Position numbers and translations under genes: made by a program
In this document: piece after piece, positions 33,336 through 43,076 of the stretch
Position numbering within the stretch: position 1 is the first letter of the stretch
Layout of the letters: every line of letters starts with the position of its first letter
Notes under the pieces: model-generated
The model's input: the letters and a program-made list of their open reading frames with translations, nothing else
What the model was told of the DNA's origin: nothing
The model's database searches: none
Assembly: GCA_965659745.1 (NCBI GenBank)
Contig: CBFHXF010000005.1
Span: forward strand, 9,737 to 73,736
Length of the DNA stretch: 64,000 nucleotides
Direction: 5' to 3'
Origin: VMCP01 sp965659745
GTDB taxonomy: Bacteria > Bacteroidota > Bacteroidia > NS11-12g > UBA955

Positions 33336-35990
33336 ATGAGATTTGCGTTTATCAGAGCGCTGCGCCCTACATATGTCACCTTTGGCTTACTAACAGCCCT
33401 TTTGTTTTCATCTTGTGGAAATGAATCTTCATGGACCTACAAGGCATGGCACAACACCTTAGCTCACTATAACATATATTTCAACGGCGAGCAAAAGTGG
33501 CTCGAAACCTATCAAGTCGTTCGAGAATCTTACAAAGACGATTTCCGAAAACCCATAAACCTTTTTAATTATGGAACGGCAGAATCCTTGCAGGGAAATC
33601 TTGGAGCCATGGATGAAGTCGTTAAAAAAGCGAGTACCATGATCGATAAACACCCCAAAAGCAAATGGGTCGATGATGCCTATCTGTTAACGGGAAAAGC
33701 CTATTTATTCAAAGGTGATGCGATAGCGGCTATCAATATTTTTGATTTTGTTTCCAGTCAATACAAAGACCCTAAAATCGTTTTTCAAGCGAAACTATGG
33801 TCTGTTAGAGCCCTCCTTTTGCAAGGTAAAATCATCGATGCCGAAGCAATGGCAGCTACCATTTTAAAGAACCCAAAACTTCCGAAAGAGCTTTTTCATG
33901 TAGCGCAATTTACCTTGGGGGCCATTTACCACCAACAGAAAAAATACCAACAATCGGCCGATTTACTTCAAAAAGCACTACCTCGACTTACCGATAGGAT
34001 GGATTGCTATCGCACCCATTTTGCATTAGGACAAGCCTATCAAAAAACAGGAGATTTCAGCAAGGCAGAGAAGGCCTTTGCAAAAGTGCCGCGATTCAAT
34101 CCTCCCTATGATATAACCTTTAATTCACAAATTGAACAGGTTAGCATTTTATCCGCCCAACAACGCGACTTTGCAAAGGCCAATAAAATTCTTAATCGCA
34201 TGCTAAAAGACGATAAGAACCTAGAATATAAAGGACAAATATATTATCGCATGGCCTTAAACGAATTAGACGCCGGCAATACCAATAAAGCAATAGAAAC
34301 ATTAAAAATATCAGTTCAACAATCCATTACCGATAAAAATCAGAAAACGAGTTCCTATCTTAAAATTGGAGATATCTTCTACCAACAAAAAGCCTACCTG
34401 CAGGCTGGCATTTACTACGATTCTGCCAATCGCGTGTTAGACGAAACCCACCCAGATTTCGAAGCTATTTTAGCTAAAAATCAAATTGTTACCGATTTGT
34501 TGGAGCATTTGGTGCGCATCTCTCAAAATGATTCTTTGATTCGTTTGGTGCGCGATGAAAACTTCCTTGCCGAAAAAATAAAAATCGCAAAGCGAAAAGA
34601 GAAAGAAGCATCAGATCGTGCAAAAGAATTAGCCGAACAATCCAAAAATCGAGCCGCTCCCGCATTCCCTACCAATCCAGGTATGCCCATGAATCCGAAT
34701 TTAGGCGGATCCTCCTCTGGAAGTTCCTTCCCTTTTTATAATATCGTTACCCGTAAAAATGGCATCGCCGAATTTAACAGAACTTACGGACAACGACCCA
34801 ATGTGGATTTTTGGAAATACAGCAGTAAAATGCAAGTGTCTAATAACACGGTCCAAAAAGACAACGATGATCCGGATCTTTCCCTAAATGACAGTGCAAC
34901 AAAAAAATCTGAAATTACCAGCGATAGGTTAAAAAACATTGCCAAAGAAGACCGCAAATATTACGAAAACCTGCCTTTTGAAATAGCCCAACAAGAAAAA
35001 CTCCTTCAGGAAGTTGAAATATCACTTTTTGAATCCGCCGGAATTTATGCGACCAAATTAAATGAACACGAAACCGCTCAAAATCAATACCTTAATTTGA
35101 TAAATAGGTTTGCGAATTCGGCCTATTTGCCTCAAACTTATTATGAATTAATCAAACTACACCGTATCGAAAACCATCCCTCTTTAGCTCGATTGTATAC
35201 TGATACTCTAAAGACAAAATTCCCAGAGAGCATCTACGTAAAAATGATTGATAATCCAGAGGCCGTTAACAGCATCCGGAATCCCCAAGCAGAAAGCAAC
35301 CAAATTATCCAAAATTATTACGATTCTATGCTCATCGCCTTCCAAAACAAACGCTACCAAGAGGCCATTCAGATTAAACTCAATACCGATAAAACCTATT
35401 CTGGAAATAGCTTGCAACCGCGGTTTGACTTCGTTTATGGATTGTGTTTATTGAAGAGCGATTCGGTTAAAGCCACCGAAATTTTCAAACAAATCAGCCT
35501 CGATTATCCCAATACCGATGTGAGTCACCGTTCCAAAAGCATCCTTGTTTCCCTAGAAAAACGAAACATATCGGTACTCCCCGACTCTGTTAAAAATCTT
35601 CTATCTGGGGGAAATTCTTTCAGCATCCCTAAGCCTACCGATAAACTAGATGCCCTTGTTATACTGCCTAAGTCTACCAATGTTAATATGGTCAAAGCAC
35701 TTATCAGTGATCTAAACAAAAAGGAGTTTTCCTTCGATGAATTGATTATGGGCAGGCATATTCCAGTGAAGGAATCTTATATTTTGTTAGTCGAAAACTT
35801 CAGTTCTGCCGATAAAACCCGTTTTTACGCCCGATATCTTTCCCAACAAACCGACCTATTCAATAGCCGGGGCATTTTCAAATACGAAACGCTGACTATT
35901 TCTACTGAGAATTTGCAGTTATTACTGAAAAACGAAAATATCGAGGATTACGTGAAGTGGCATAAGGCGAAATTCACAAATCTTGATTAA
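33336..35990 (+). CDS. SprE/PorW-like TPR lipoprotein of the type IX secretion system
   Basis: From the Met at 33336 (884 residues) the protein has a lipoprotein signal peptide with lipobox LFSSC (Cys26). The frame is open from 33222 but that part lacks a signal. The mature protein opens with SWTYKAWHNTLAHYNIYFNGEQKWLE, an opening motif of SprE/PorW-like proteins, and is built of TPR-like helical repeats (for example LTGKAYLFKGDAIAAINIFDF and FALGQAYQKTGDFSKAEKAFAKVP). A low-complexity Gly/Pro/Ser/Asn stretch separates halves near residue 450. SprE/PorW lipoproteins take part in T9SS function and gliding in Bacteroidota. The T9SS-sorted DUF4465 protein of the B12 locus shows that such a system is needed. 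Confidence 0.85.
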   Translation: MRFAFIRALRPTYVTFGLLTALLFSSCGNESSWTYKAWHNTLAHYNIYFNGEQKWLETYQVVRESYKDDFRKPINLFNYGTAESLQGNLGAMDEVVKKASTMIDKHPKSKWVDDAYLLTGKAYLFKGDAIAAINIFDFVSSQYKDPKIVFQAKLWSVRALLLQGKIIDAEAMAATILKNPKLPKELFHVAQFTLGAIYHQQKKYQQSADLLQKALPRLTDRMDCYRTHFALGQAYQKTGDFSKAEKAFAKVPRFNPPYDITFNSQIEQVSILSAQQRDFAKANKILNRMLKDDKNLEYKGQIYYRMALNELDAGNTNKAIETLKISVQQSITDKNQKTSSYLKIGDIFYQQKAYLQAGIYYDSANRVLDETHPDFEAILAKNQIVTDLLEHLVRISQNDSLIRLVRDENFLAEKIKIAKRKEKEASDRAKELAEQSKNRAAPAFPTNPGMPMNPNLGGSSSGSSFPFYNIVTRKNGIAEFNRTYGQRPNVDFWKYSSKMQVSNNTVQKDNDDPDLSLNDSATKKSEITSDRLKNIAKEDRKYYENLPFEIAQQEKLLQEVEISLFESAGIYATKLNEHETAQNQYLNLINRFANSAYLPQTYYELIKLHRIENHPSLARLYTDTLKTKFPESIYVKMIDNPEAVNSIRNPQAESNQIIQNYYDSMLIAFQNKRYQEAIQIKLNTDKTYSGNSLQPRFDFVYGLCLLKSDSVKATEIFKQISLDYPNTDVSHRSKSILVSLEKRNISVLPDSVKNLLSGGNSFSIPKPTDKLDALVILPKSTNVNMVKALISDLNKKEFSFDELIMGRHIPVKESYILLVENFSSADKTRFYARYLSQQTDLFNSRGIFKYETLTISTENLQLLLKNENIEDYVKWHKAKFTNLD

Positions 35991-36029
35991 TACTGGATTC
36001 GAATAAATGATTAGGTACATACATCCTTT

Positions 36030-36167
36030 GGAACTATGTGCCCACAATATTGATTTACAAGCATCAATATTCATTTGATCGATTATATTCTCTGGAACTT
36101 CTGTGCCAACTAATTTGATACAATCATAATTGAAAAGCTTAATTATAACAACTAGAACTTCTGTGCA
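36030..36167 (+). repeat. Three spaced direct repeats upstream of PBP1A
   Basis: GGAACTATGTGCC (36030-36042), GGAACTTCTGTGCC (36094-36107) and AGAACTTCTGTGCA (36154-36167) are close variants, spaced 64 and 60 bases apart start to start. The gaps are AT-rich and dissimilar. The third copy lies at the -33 region of the promoter at 36183. This looks like a regulatory or structural array in the 220-base gap between the SprE-like gene and PBP1A. The gap shows no gene. Confidence 0.6.
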
Positions 36168-36182
36168 AATTCAAAATACCCG

Positions 36183-36190
36183 TATATTTG
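36183..36190 (+). promoter_or_regulatory. -7 element of the PBP1A gene
   Basis: TATATTTG matches TAnnTTTG and lies 20 bases before the ATG at 36211. The -33 region (36159-36162) falls inside the third direct repeat. Confidence 0.55.
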
Positions 36191-36210
36191 AAGTATAAAC
36201 CGCGGCATTC

Positions 36211-38424
36211 ATGAAGTTTTATCCTAAGTTATGGCTCTCTTTTTTAGGCGCAATTGTATTGGCCTTGCTTTTCTTTTTCGGAGTATCTCTCGGACTTTTA
36301 GGCGAGATGCCGGAAATCGAAGACTTAGAAAACCCAAAAAACGCCCTAAGTTCTGAGGTAATTGGTTCTGATGGAGTGGTAATCGGAAAATTCTTCTTGG
36401 AAAATCGAACCAATGTAGGATTTGAAGAAATTAGTCCGAATGCCATTAATGCCTTAATTGCCACCGAAGACATTCGTTTTTACGACCACTCCGGAATTGA
36501 CTTACGAGGAACCTTGCGTGCGTTTGCGAGCTTTGGTAGCGATGGCGGCGCGAGTACCATTACCCAACAGTTATCTAAAAATCTATTCAGCCGTTTTGAA
36601 CGTCCGAGTGGTAAATTCGGCCGACTAGTTCAAAAACTAAAAGAGTGGGTAATCGCCGTAGAATTAGAAAAGCGGTATACCAAAAAAGAAATCGTTGTCA
36701 TGTATTTAAACACGGTACCGTTTTCGGGTATCTCCTTTGGTATCGATGCAGCTTCAAAAGAATTCTTCAATAAGAGACCTATCGAATTAGATATCAACGA
36801 AGCGGCAACCCTTATAGGGATGTTGAAAGCCAATTGGAAATACAATCCCAAATACAACACAGAAAGTTCTTTAAGTCGCCGCAATGTTGTGTTGTCGCAA
36901 ATGAAAAAATACGACTATTTGAGTTCGGATTCATTTCAACTTCTCAAAGAAAAACCCATCACTTTAAGATACCGATCGGCATCGAGCTTGGGAATGGCTC
37001 CCTATTTTAAAACCCACTTGGGAAACCAACTTAAAGATTGGTGCAAAGAGCGTGGGTATAATTTGTATCGCAGCGGTCTTAAAATTTATACTACCATAGA
37101 TTCCAAAATGCAAAGAGCCGCTGAAGATGCAGTAACGAAGCATTTAAGCGCTTTTCAGCCGCAATTTGTAAAGGCATGGGGCAAAGACCTCCCTTGGCGG
37201 TATATCTCGAATCGGGCCGTAATTCCTAATTTTATTGAAGATGCCCTTCGTAAAACACCACGTTACATCAATTTACGCGACGAATTCGGATACAGCCATG
37301 AAAAATGCATCGCCGAATTAAAAAAACCGGTAAGAATGACCATTTTCAGTTGGCAGGGCGATAAAGATACCCTTATGAGCCCCTACGACAGCATGTCGTA
37401 TATTAAAAAGGTATTACATGCCGGCTTCATTGCGGTAGATCCGAGCACCGGTTATGTGAAAGCTTGGGTGGGAGGTATCAATCACCAGCATTTTAAATAC
37501 GACCACGTAAACAGAAGAGCCAAACGTCAAGTGGGTTCAACGTTCAAGCCCATTATATACGCCACCGCTATTGACATCAATAAGTTTACGCCGTGCACCG
37601 AATTCCCCCGAGAACGTACAGTTTTCATTTCAGGAGGTAAAGAATGGTCGCCCAAAAACTTCGACGGTAAAGAAGGCGGTATTTGGCCCATTTGGAAAGG
37701 TTTGGCATTATCTGATAACTTAATTACGGCGCAAATCATGAAATCTTTAGGTGAAAATGGTCCTGATTTGGTGGTTCAATTTGCCGAGCGTGTGGGTATT
37801 GATAAAGACCAGGTGCCCCGGGTGCCATCAATTAGTTTAGGAACGGTTGAATTATCGCCTTTTGAAATGGCCTCGGCTTACAGTGCTTTTGTTAATAAAG
37901 GATTGTGGATAGAGCCCACTTATATTACGCGAATTGAAGATAAAGACGGCAACGTAATTGAAGAGTTTGAGACCCCAAAACACGATCAAGTACTGGATGC
38001 CGAAAAGGCCTATACCATGTTACAATTATTAAAACGGGTGGTAGACCGAGGAACGGCATTCGGAATGAAAGGCCGATACGAAATCGAAGGCGATATTGGC
38101 GGTAAAACCGGAACCACTCAGGGAGCAGCCGATGGTTGGTTCATGGGAGTAACCAATGATTTGGTGTGCGCCACATGGGTAGGTGCCGACGATCCAACGG
38201 TTCGCGTGAGGTACTCAAGTATGGGACAAGGAAGCAAAATGGCGATGCCAATTTTCGGCGAGTTCATGAAAACGCTTCAACATGATAAAACAATTAATTA
38301 CATGGCCAAGCCCTTTGAAGCTCCGCCAGGAATGGATATCGGAGCCTTGTTCGATTGCGCACGCCAAAACAAACCCAAAGCACAAATTGGGGGCGATTTG
38401 AATGTGAGCGGCTTGGGCGACTAA
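36211..38424 (+). CDS. Class A penicillin-binding protein 1A
   Basis: A 737-residue bifunctional peptidoglycan synthase of usual layout. One N-terminal membrane helix (about residues 8-29) is followed by the glycosyltransferase domain with the motifs ATEDIRFYDHSGID, GASTITQQLSKNLF and RRNVVLSQM. The transpeptidase domain carries GSTFKPIIYA (active Ser443, Lys446), SDNL and KTGTTQGAADGWFMG. A C-terminal segment after residue 720 is low in conservation. It polymerises lipid II and cross-links the strands outside the inner membrane. It follows the repeat-rich gap and precedes rpmE. Confidence 0.95.
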   Translation: MKFYPKLWLSFLGAIVLALLFFFGVSLGLLGEMPEIEDLENPKNALSSEVIGSDGVVIGKFFLENRTNVGFEEISPNAINALIATEDIRFYDHSGIDLRGTLRAFASFGSDGGASTITQQLSKNLFSRFERPSGKFGRLVQKLKEWVIAVELEKRYTKKEIVVMYLNTVPFSGISFGIDAASKEFFNKRPIELDINEAATLIGMLKANWKYNPKYNTESSLSRRNVVLSQMKKYDYLSSDSFQLLKEKPITLRYRSASSLGMAPYFKTHLGNQLKDWCKERGYNLYRSGLKIYTTIDSKMQRAAEDAVTKHLSAFQPQFVKAWGKDLPWRYISNRAVIPNFIEDALRKTPRYINLRDEFGYSHEKCIAELKKPVRMTIFSWQGDKDTLMSPYDSMSYIKKVLHAGFIAVDPSTGYVKAWVGGINHQHFKYDHVNRRAKRQVGSTFKPIIYATAIDINKFTPCTEFPRERTVFISGGKEWSPKNFDGKEGGIWPIWKGLALSDNLITAQIMKSLGENGPDLVVQFAERVGIDKDQVPRVPSISLGTVELSPFEMASAYSAFVNKGLWIEPTYITRIEDKDGNVIEEFETPKHDQVLDAEKAYTMLQLLKRVVDRGTAFGMKGRYEIEGDIGGKTGTTQGAADGWFMGVTNDLVCATWVGADDPTVRVRYSSMGQGSKMAMPIFGEFMKTLQHDKTINYMAKPFEAPPGMDIGALFDCARQNKPKAQIGGDLNVSGLGD

Positions 38425-38439
38425 TTTTTTTATGAAACC

Positions 38440-38471
38440 GTTGCAGATATGCGATAATTGTATTATTTTTG
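38440..38471 (+). promoter_or_regulatory. Promoter of rpmE
   Basis: GTTG (38440-38443) and TATTTTTG (38464-38471) are 20 bases apart. The element continues GCAGTCCTTTTAATAA, which differs from the tRNA-Cys start region by one inserted T. Confidence 0.65.
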
Positions 38472-38496
38472 CAGTCCTTTTAATAAGAAATCATTT

Positions 38497-38745
38497 ATGA
38501 AACCCGAAATACATCCAGGAAGTTACCGTAAAGTGGTATTTAAAGACATGAGTTGCGACTTTACATTTTTGACCCAAAGTTGTGTGGATACCAAGGAAAC
38601 TATCCAGTGGGAAGACGGCAATGAATATCCTTTGTATAAATTGGAGATTTCTTCGGCCTCTCACCCTTTCTATACTGGTAAGCAGAACCTTATCGACACT
38701 GCAGGTCGTATCGATAAATTCCGCAAACGTTACGCAAAGAAATAA
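38497..38745 (+). CDS. rpmE: 50S ribosomal protein L31 type B
   Basis: An 82-residue protein from the ATG at 38497 (the frame opens at 38458). The sequence MKPEIHPGSYRKVVFKDMSCDFTFL and the closing TAGRIDKFRKRYAKK are typical of L31 type B. Only two cysteines (20 and 29) are present, so the four-Cys zinc site of type A L31 is lacking, as in zinc-independent forms. It bridges the two ribosomal subunits. A terminator follows. Confidence 0.95.
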   Translation: MKPEIHPGSYRKVVFKDMSCDFTFLTQSCVDTKETIQWEDGNEYPLYKLEISSASHPFYTGKQNLIDTAGRIDKFRKRYAKK

Positions 38746-38763
38746 TATTTTATTATTGGTGAT

Positions 38764-38799
38764 AAAAAAGGGGAGCTTGTTGAATGGGCTCCTTTTTTT
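38764..38799 (+). terminator. Rho-independent terminator after rpmE
   Basis: A hairpin GGAGC / GCTCC with a flanking A-rich 5' arm (AAAAAAGG) and T-rich 3' arm (CCTTTTTTT) lies 18 bases after the stop. Confidence 0.75.
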
Positions 38800-38941
38800 A
38801 TGTCCCTACTCTACTCGTTATTGCCATTTTTGATCCAATCGAATATAAAAGCAGCTATCTGCGGATGAAATTATTTTAGGGCTCAGGGAATTCTGATAAT
38901 CCCATTTAGTGCAAGTACATATTTACACTTAAATTCGCAGA

Positions 38942-40108
38942 ATGATAATCCGCTTTTTTGAAGACCCCAATAATCACGATTTATTACCCTTAACAGCCAC
39001 CAGACCTGCCGCAGCGTTACGCGTGGGTATCTTAACTATTGCTGAAAAATGGTCGCACTTGTTAAAAGCGGATTCTATAGGCTACCTCACGAAAGATTAT
39101 TTACAAACCCGTTTCACAGATGTTAATGCCCAAATAAATATAACGGGCAATTTACTTCCAAACGATTTACTTGTTAAGGCAATTAAAGCGTTGGGGGAAA
39201 ATGAATCCCTCATTCACGGAGACGACGATTGTTTGGCCTACACCGGTAGCGGCGAGAATAGGGTTATTTTTGAAGGTGAGGTACAGCGCATTACTCGTCC
39301 ATTTCATATTTTCAAGCACAACGGAGCTCAAATCACAGACGACTTCAACCAAATTACAAAAAATCGGCAGAGCATACCCCTATCTCCTACGAATACTGTT
39401 ATTGGCAATCATCCTGTATTTCTTGAAGAAGGGGCGCAGGTGGAATGTTGCATTTTCAACACGCAACAAGGCCCTATATATATAGGTAAGAATGCGCAAA
39501 TAATGGAAGGCAGCATCGTTCGAGGTCCGTTTGCAATGGGAGAAGGATCCAATATAAAAATGGGTAGCAAGATTTATGGCGACACTACATTAGGTCCTTA
39601 TTGCAATGTAGGTGGTGAAGTAAACAATGTGGTTTTCCAAGGGTATAGTAACAAAGGACACGATGGTTTTTTGGGCAATGCCGTTTTAGGCGAATGGTGT
39701 AATATCGGTGCCGACACCAATGCATCCAACCTTAAAAATACCTACGATGAGGTGAAAGTATGGAATTATACCAGTAACAGATTTGAGAAAAGCGGCGAAC
39801 AATTTTGTGGTTTGATTATGGGTGATCACAGCAAATGCGGCATAAATACCATGTTTAATACAGGAACCGTGGTGGGTGTTGGATCTAATATTTTTGGATC
39901 TGGATTTCCGCGACAATTTGTCCCTGATTTTGCCTGGGGCGGAGCTTCTGGATTTGTTACGCACAAGTTGCCACAAATGGAAAAAACCGCTCAACTGATG
40001 ATGCAACGCAGAAAGCGCGATTACGACTCGGAAGAAATGGAAATCATTCGCGCCGTTTTCGAATCCACCCAAGAACACCGTACTTGGGAACGCGAAACGG
40101 AAAGTTAA
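38942..40108 (+). CDS. GlmU-like sugar nucleotidyltransferase-type protein with left-handed helix
   Basis: A 388-residue protein. The N-terminal part (FFEDPNNHDLLPLTATRPAAALRVGILTIAEKW) is a degenerate nucleotidyltransferase fold. The middle and C-terminal part is a left-handed beta-helix with hexapeptide repeats (PIYIGKNAQIMEGSIVRGPFAMGEGSNIKMGSKIYGDTTLGPYCNVGGEVNNVVF). This is the Bacteroidota GlmU-family protein that carries GDP/UDP-sugar-type nucleotidyl- and acyl-transferase domains. True GlmU activity is uncertain, since the N-terminal active-site loop GXGTRM is not seen. It lies convergent with a Crp/Fnr gene, 4 bases apart. Confidence 0.8.
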   Translation: MIIRFFEDPNNHDLLPLTATRPAAALRVGILTIAEKWSHLLKADSIGYLTKDYLQTRFTDVNAQINITGNLLPNDLLVKAIKALGENESLIHGDDDCLAYTGSGENRVIFEGEVQRITRPFHIFKHNGAQITDDFNQITKNRQSIPLSPTNTVIGNHPVFLEEGAQVECCIFNTQQGPIYIGKNAQIMEGSIVRGPFAMGEGSNIKMGSKIYGDTTLGPYCNVGGEVNNVVFQGYSNKGHDGFLGNAVLGEWCNIGADTNASNLKNTYDEVKVWNYTSNRFEKSGEQFCGLIMGDHSKCGINTMFNTGTVVGVGSNIFGSGFPRQFVPDFAWGGASGFVTHKLPQMEKTAQLMMQRRKRDYDSEEMEIIRAVFESTQEHRTWERETES

Positions 40109-40112
40109 AATA

Positions 40113-40751
40113 TTATAGATCGATCAATTCTATCTGATTTCGCTGTAGGCTTAACAGATTTCTTTGTTCCATTTTCTTTAATAGCCTTGATATGACTTCC
40201 CGAGAGGTGTTCAAATCATTGGCCACGCTTTGGTGGGAAATGTGTAATACCTTTGACTTGGCTTTTTGAGATTCTTTTTTAAGATAGAATTCTAGTCTTT
40301 CATCCATGCCCCGAAAAGCAACGCTATCGAGCACTTCCAATACCTCTTCAAAGCGATTTCTGTAGGTATTGATTACAAATTCTTGCCAGCTTCGGTATTC
40401 GCGCACCCATTGGTTTACTTTTGCCATTGGAATCATTAACACCTCTGAATCTTCTACAGCAACACCCATAACTTGGCTCTGTTCTTGGTGCCTTAGACAC
40501 GACATCGACATGGCACATGCTTGTCCACTTTGAAGGTAATACAAGAAAAACTCACCGCCCTCATCTCCTTCTCTATAGATTTTTATGGCACCCCGCAATA
40601 CGACCATCGCAGAGGTGAGATGTTGTCCCGTTCTTACTAAAACATCGCCAGATTGAACTTCTTTAACTTCACTAAATTCGCTTATTTGCTCAAGTAATTC
40701 GGGTTCTATATCAGGAAATTTTAATTTTAAATGTTCGGGGGCAATTTTCAT
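40113..40751 (-). CDS. Crp/Fnr family transcriptional regulator
   Basis: A 212-residue regulator from the Met at 40751 (alternative start 40778 adds 9 residues). An N-terminal cyclic-nucleotide-binding beta-roll (about residues 15-120, with SGDVLVRTGQHLTSAMVVLRGAIKIYREG) is followed by a long helix and a winged helix-turn-helix (about 155-205, SHQSVANDLNTSREVISRLLKKMEQRNLL). Two cysteines occur in ACAMSMSCL in the roll; the four-Cys iron-sulfur cluster of Fnr is absent, so an oxygen-sensing cluster is unlikely. The effector and targets are unknown. Possible target is the divergent lipoprotein gene at 40993. Confidence 0.88.
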   Translation of the reverse strand: MKIAPEHLKLKFPDIEPELLEQISEFSEVKEVQSGDVLVRTGQHLTSAMVVLRGAIKIYREGDEGGEFFLYYLQSGQACAMSMSCLRHQEQSQVMGVAVEDSEVLMIPMAKVNQWVREYRSWQEFVINTYRNRFEEVLEVLDSVAFRGMDERLEFYLKKESQKAKSKVLHISHQSVANDLNTSREVISRLLKKMEQRNLLSLQRNQIELIDL

Positions 40752-40949
40752 AAAAGCGAATATCGCATTTTTTTTCAAATTGAAAGAGCCTTATCGATGA
40801 AGAAAATATAAAATTCGCTTCTTACCATACCCGCAATAAGAATAACCAATTTTGGTGAATTATAAATTCCTCACCAAATCTCAAATAATTCTCACCAATA
40901 ATTTAATGGGTTTCACAAATAAATAAGATTTTATTAAAGCCTAAAATTG

Positions 40950-40957
40950 TAACTTTG
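40950..40957 (+). promoter_or_regulatory. -7 element of the lipoprotein gene at 40993
   Basis: TAACTTTG fits TAnnTTTG; there is no clear TTTG box 20 bases upstream. The ATG is 36 bases after the element. Two copies of TCACCAA occur further upstream, in the AT-rich gap shared with the Crp/Fnr gene. Confidence 0.4.
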
Positions 40958-40992
40958 TGTAATATTTCTTATTGTCATCAAATCACATCTCT

Positions 40993-43065
40993 ATGAATTT
41001 TCTACGATTATCTACTATCATGCTTGTCGTTTTGGCTATTTCTTGTAAAAAGAATGACGTAAACTTCGACAAGTATAACAACACCAAAATCAAGCCTGAA
41101 GTACTTACTCCTTTGGCAAATGCCCGAATTGTGGCTGGAGATTTACTCAAACAAGACAGTATTATAAAATACGACCCAGACGGATTGATTCGTCTGACGT
41201 TTACCCAAGATTCGGTTTTTGTGATGGATGCTCAGGAAATTTTAAAAGATGTATCTCTTGGGAAAAGTTCTTCTCGATTCAGCATTGGGGCTTTAACCGT
41301 CGCTAGTGTTGAAGAAAACTCTAGCGTGAGTCTTAACGATTTATTAGCAGGAGCCACCCAACAAGAACGCGATTTCTTGAATTTCATTGATGGCAAAAAG
41401 GATACATTCCCAGCAATTAGCGCGAGTAAACCCGATATCACGGCCTTAGCGGTAAACAACGAATACGAATACCTAAAAATCTCTGAAGGCTATCTGGTTT
41501 TTACCGTGCGTAACGGATTTCCCACATTTTTAAGCGACTTAGAGATTGGAATTTACGACAGCGTAAGTCAACCCAATCCTGTGCTTTTAGGAACTGTTAA
41601 ATTTTCTAATTTAGCGCCCGATGCGTTTGCAAAAGACAGTATTAATATAGGCAACCGTATTTTGAGCAACGCCCTTGGTTATGCGGTACCCGTTTCCGAA
41701 ATAGCGAAAAGTACCGACTCGGTCCTTATCAATCTTAATGATAAAATAGACATTACCGTTACATATTCTAACCTTACGTGTATCGGAGGAAAGGCAATAC
41801 TGCCAGCACAACAAATTCCAACGGAACAATTGAGTATCGACTTATCAGATCCAAATGTGGATGCACAATTAAGGAACATTGAATTTGCAAGTGCCCTGCT
41901 CCCCATCAAAACCACCTCTACTATTAATACAACCGTGGTAGTAGATTTAGATCTACCCGATGCGAGCATTAGTGGAAGTCCGATCGGTACTTTAAACATC
42001 AATGCACCCACAGGGGTTACCAATTCTCAGTTAGACTTAAGTAACGCCAATATTTTCTTAGGAAACGATCCTAACAAGGATCATAACATGTTGCGTTTGG
42101 CGGTTTCTACACAAATATTAGCGAGTGCTGGAATGGTAGAATTCGATTCATCAGATTATATTGAGATCGAATTTGATGCCTCACCAGCAAAATTTGAATA
42201 TTTAGATGGTTATTTAGGACAAGATACCTTCGATATTTCTATCAACGATTTAGACGTAAGCCAACTTGCAGAATTAGGGCGCGGCATCCGCATGGAAAAT
42301 CCTAAAATGCGTATTTACGTGAACAACTCATTTGGTATACCTATTTTGGTAGAATTGGATATTACTTCCAAAGACGAACAAGGCAATGAATTGCCCATGA
42401 ACGTGCAAAACATGAACTTCCCCTACCCTTCTATAGCCGAAAGAGGTACGGTTAAAAACGAAACCTTCGAGATCAATAAAAACAACTCCGACATCGTGGA
42501 ATGTTTGGGAATGCCGGCAGTACTATTTGATATCAAAGGCCGTGCTATTATGAATCCCGACGGATTCACAGGCTATACCAATCACATTACCCAGAGTAGC
42601 GCCATCGATTTAGGTTTTGATGCCGATATCCCAATGACCTTTACCGCACAAAACTTTGCGTATGTAGATACCCTTGATCAAGGAAGTGCCCTGCAAGGTT
42701 TGGCCGATTTTGATCTATTAGAACTTAAAATAAAAACCATAAATGGATTCCCATTAGGTGGAACCTTAGATTTAATCTTTACCGATTCCGCCTATAAAGT
42801 AATCGATTCATTAACCGAAGTTACTTTATTGCTATCGGCAGTGGTAGATACCGATGGAAAAATCACCAGCACATCCGAAAACATGAGCACCTTTTTAATG
42901 CCTGGAACCATGTTAGATAAACTAGATGCGAGAAAGTGCGAATATATTTTCATTCGAACGAATTTCAATTCATATGATAATGGCAAAGTGCCTGTAAGTA
43001 TCTACACCAGCTGTGCCTTAGATGTTTCATTGGCGTTCCGCGCTATTTACACCACCGAATTATAA
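40993..43065 (+). CDS. Large beta-rich lipoprotein of unknown function
   Basis: I place the start at 40993 (690 residues), giving a signal MNFLRLSTIMLVVLAISC with acylated Cys18. The mature protein is rich in Asp, Ser, Thr and Asn and made of alternating strands, with no recognised catalytic motif. Repeated patterns such as VDLDLPDASISGSPIGTLNINAPTG and IEFDASPAKFEYLDGYLGQDTFDISINDLDVS suggest several immunoglobulin-like or jelly-roll domains. It lies 11 bases before a DUF5723 outer-membrane barrel gene, so they may form a surface complex. No family name can be given with confidence. Confidence 0.75.
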   Translation: MNFLRLSTIMLVVLAISCKKNDVNFDKYNNTKIKPEVLTPLANARIVAGDLLKQDSIIKYDPDGLIRLTFTQDSVFVMDAQEILKDVSLGKSSSRFSIGALTVASVEENSSVSLNDLLAGATQQERDFLNFIDGKKDTFPAISASKPDITALAVNNEYEYLKISEGYLVFTVRNGFPTFLSDLEIGIYDSVSQPNPVLLGTVKFSNLAPDAFAKDSINIGNRILSNALGYAVPVSEIAKSTDSVLINLNDKIDITVTYSNLTCIGGKAILPAQQIPTEQLSIDLSDPNVDAQLRNIEFASALLPIKTTSTINTTVVVDLDLPDASISGSPIGTLNINAPTGVTNSQLDLSNANIFLGNDPNKDHNMLRLAVSTQILASAGMVEFDSSDYIEIEFDASPAKFEYLDGYLGQDTFDISINDLDVSQLAELGRGIRMENPKMRIYVNNSFGIPILVELDITSKDEQGNELPMNVQNMNFPYPSIAERGTVKNETFEINKNNSDIVECLGMPAVLFDIKGRAIMNPDGFTGYTNHITQSSAIDLGFDADIPMTFTAQNFAYVDTLDQGSALQGLADFDLLELKIKTINGFPLGGTLDLIFTDSAYKVIDSLTEVTLLLSAVVDTDGKITSTSENMSTFLMPGTMLDKLDARKCEYIFIRTNFNSYDNGKVPVSIYTSCALDVSLAFRAIYTTEL

Positions 43066-43076
43066 AGATATTCCAC

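Noticed and set aside
36030..36167. A CRISPR-like repeat-spacer array upstream of PBP1A
   Set aside because: Repeats are only 13-14 bases and imperfect, with three copies and no cas genes nearby.
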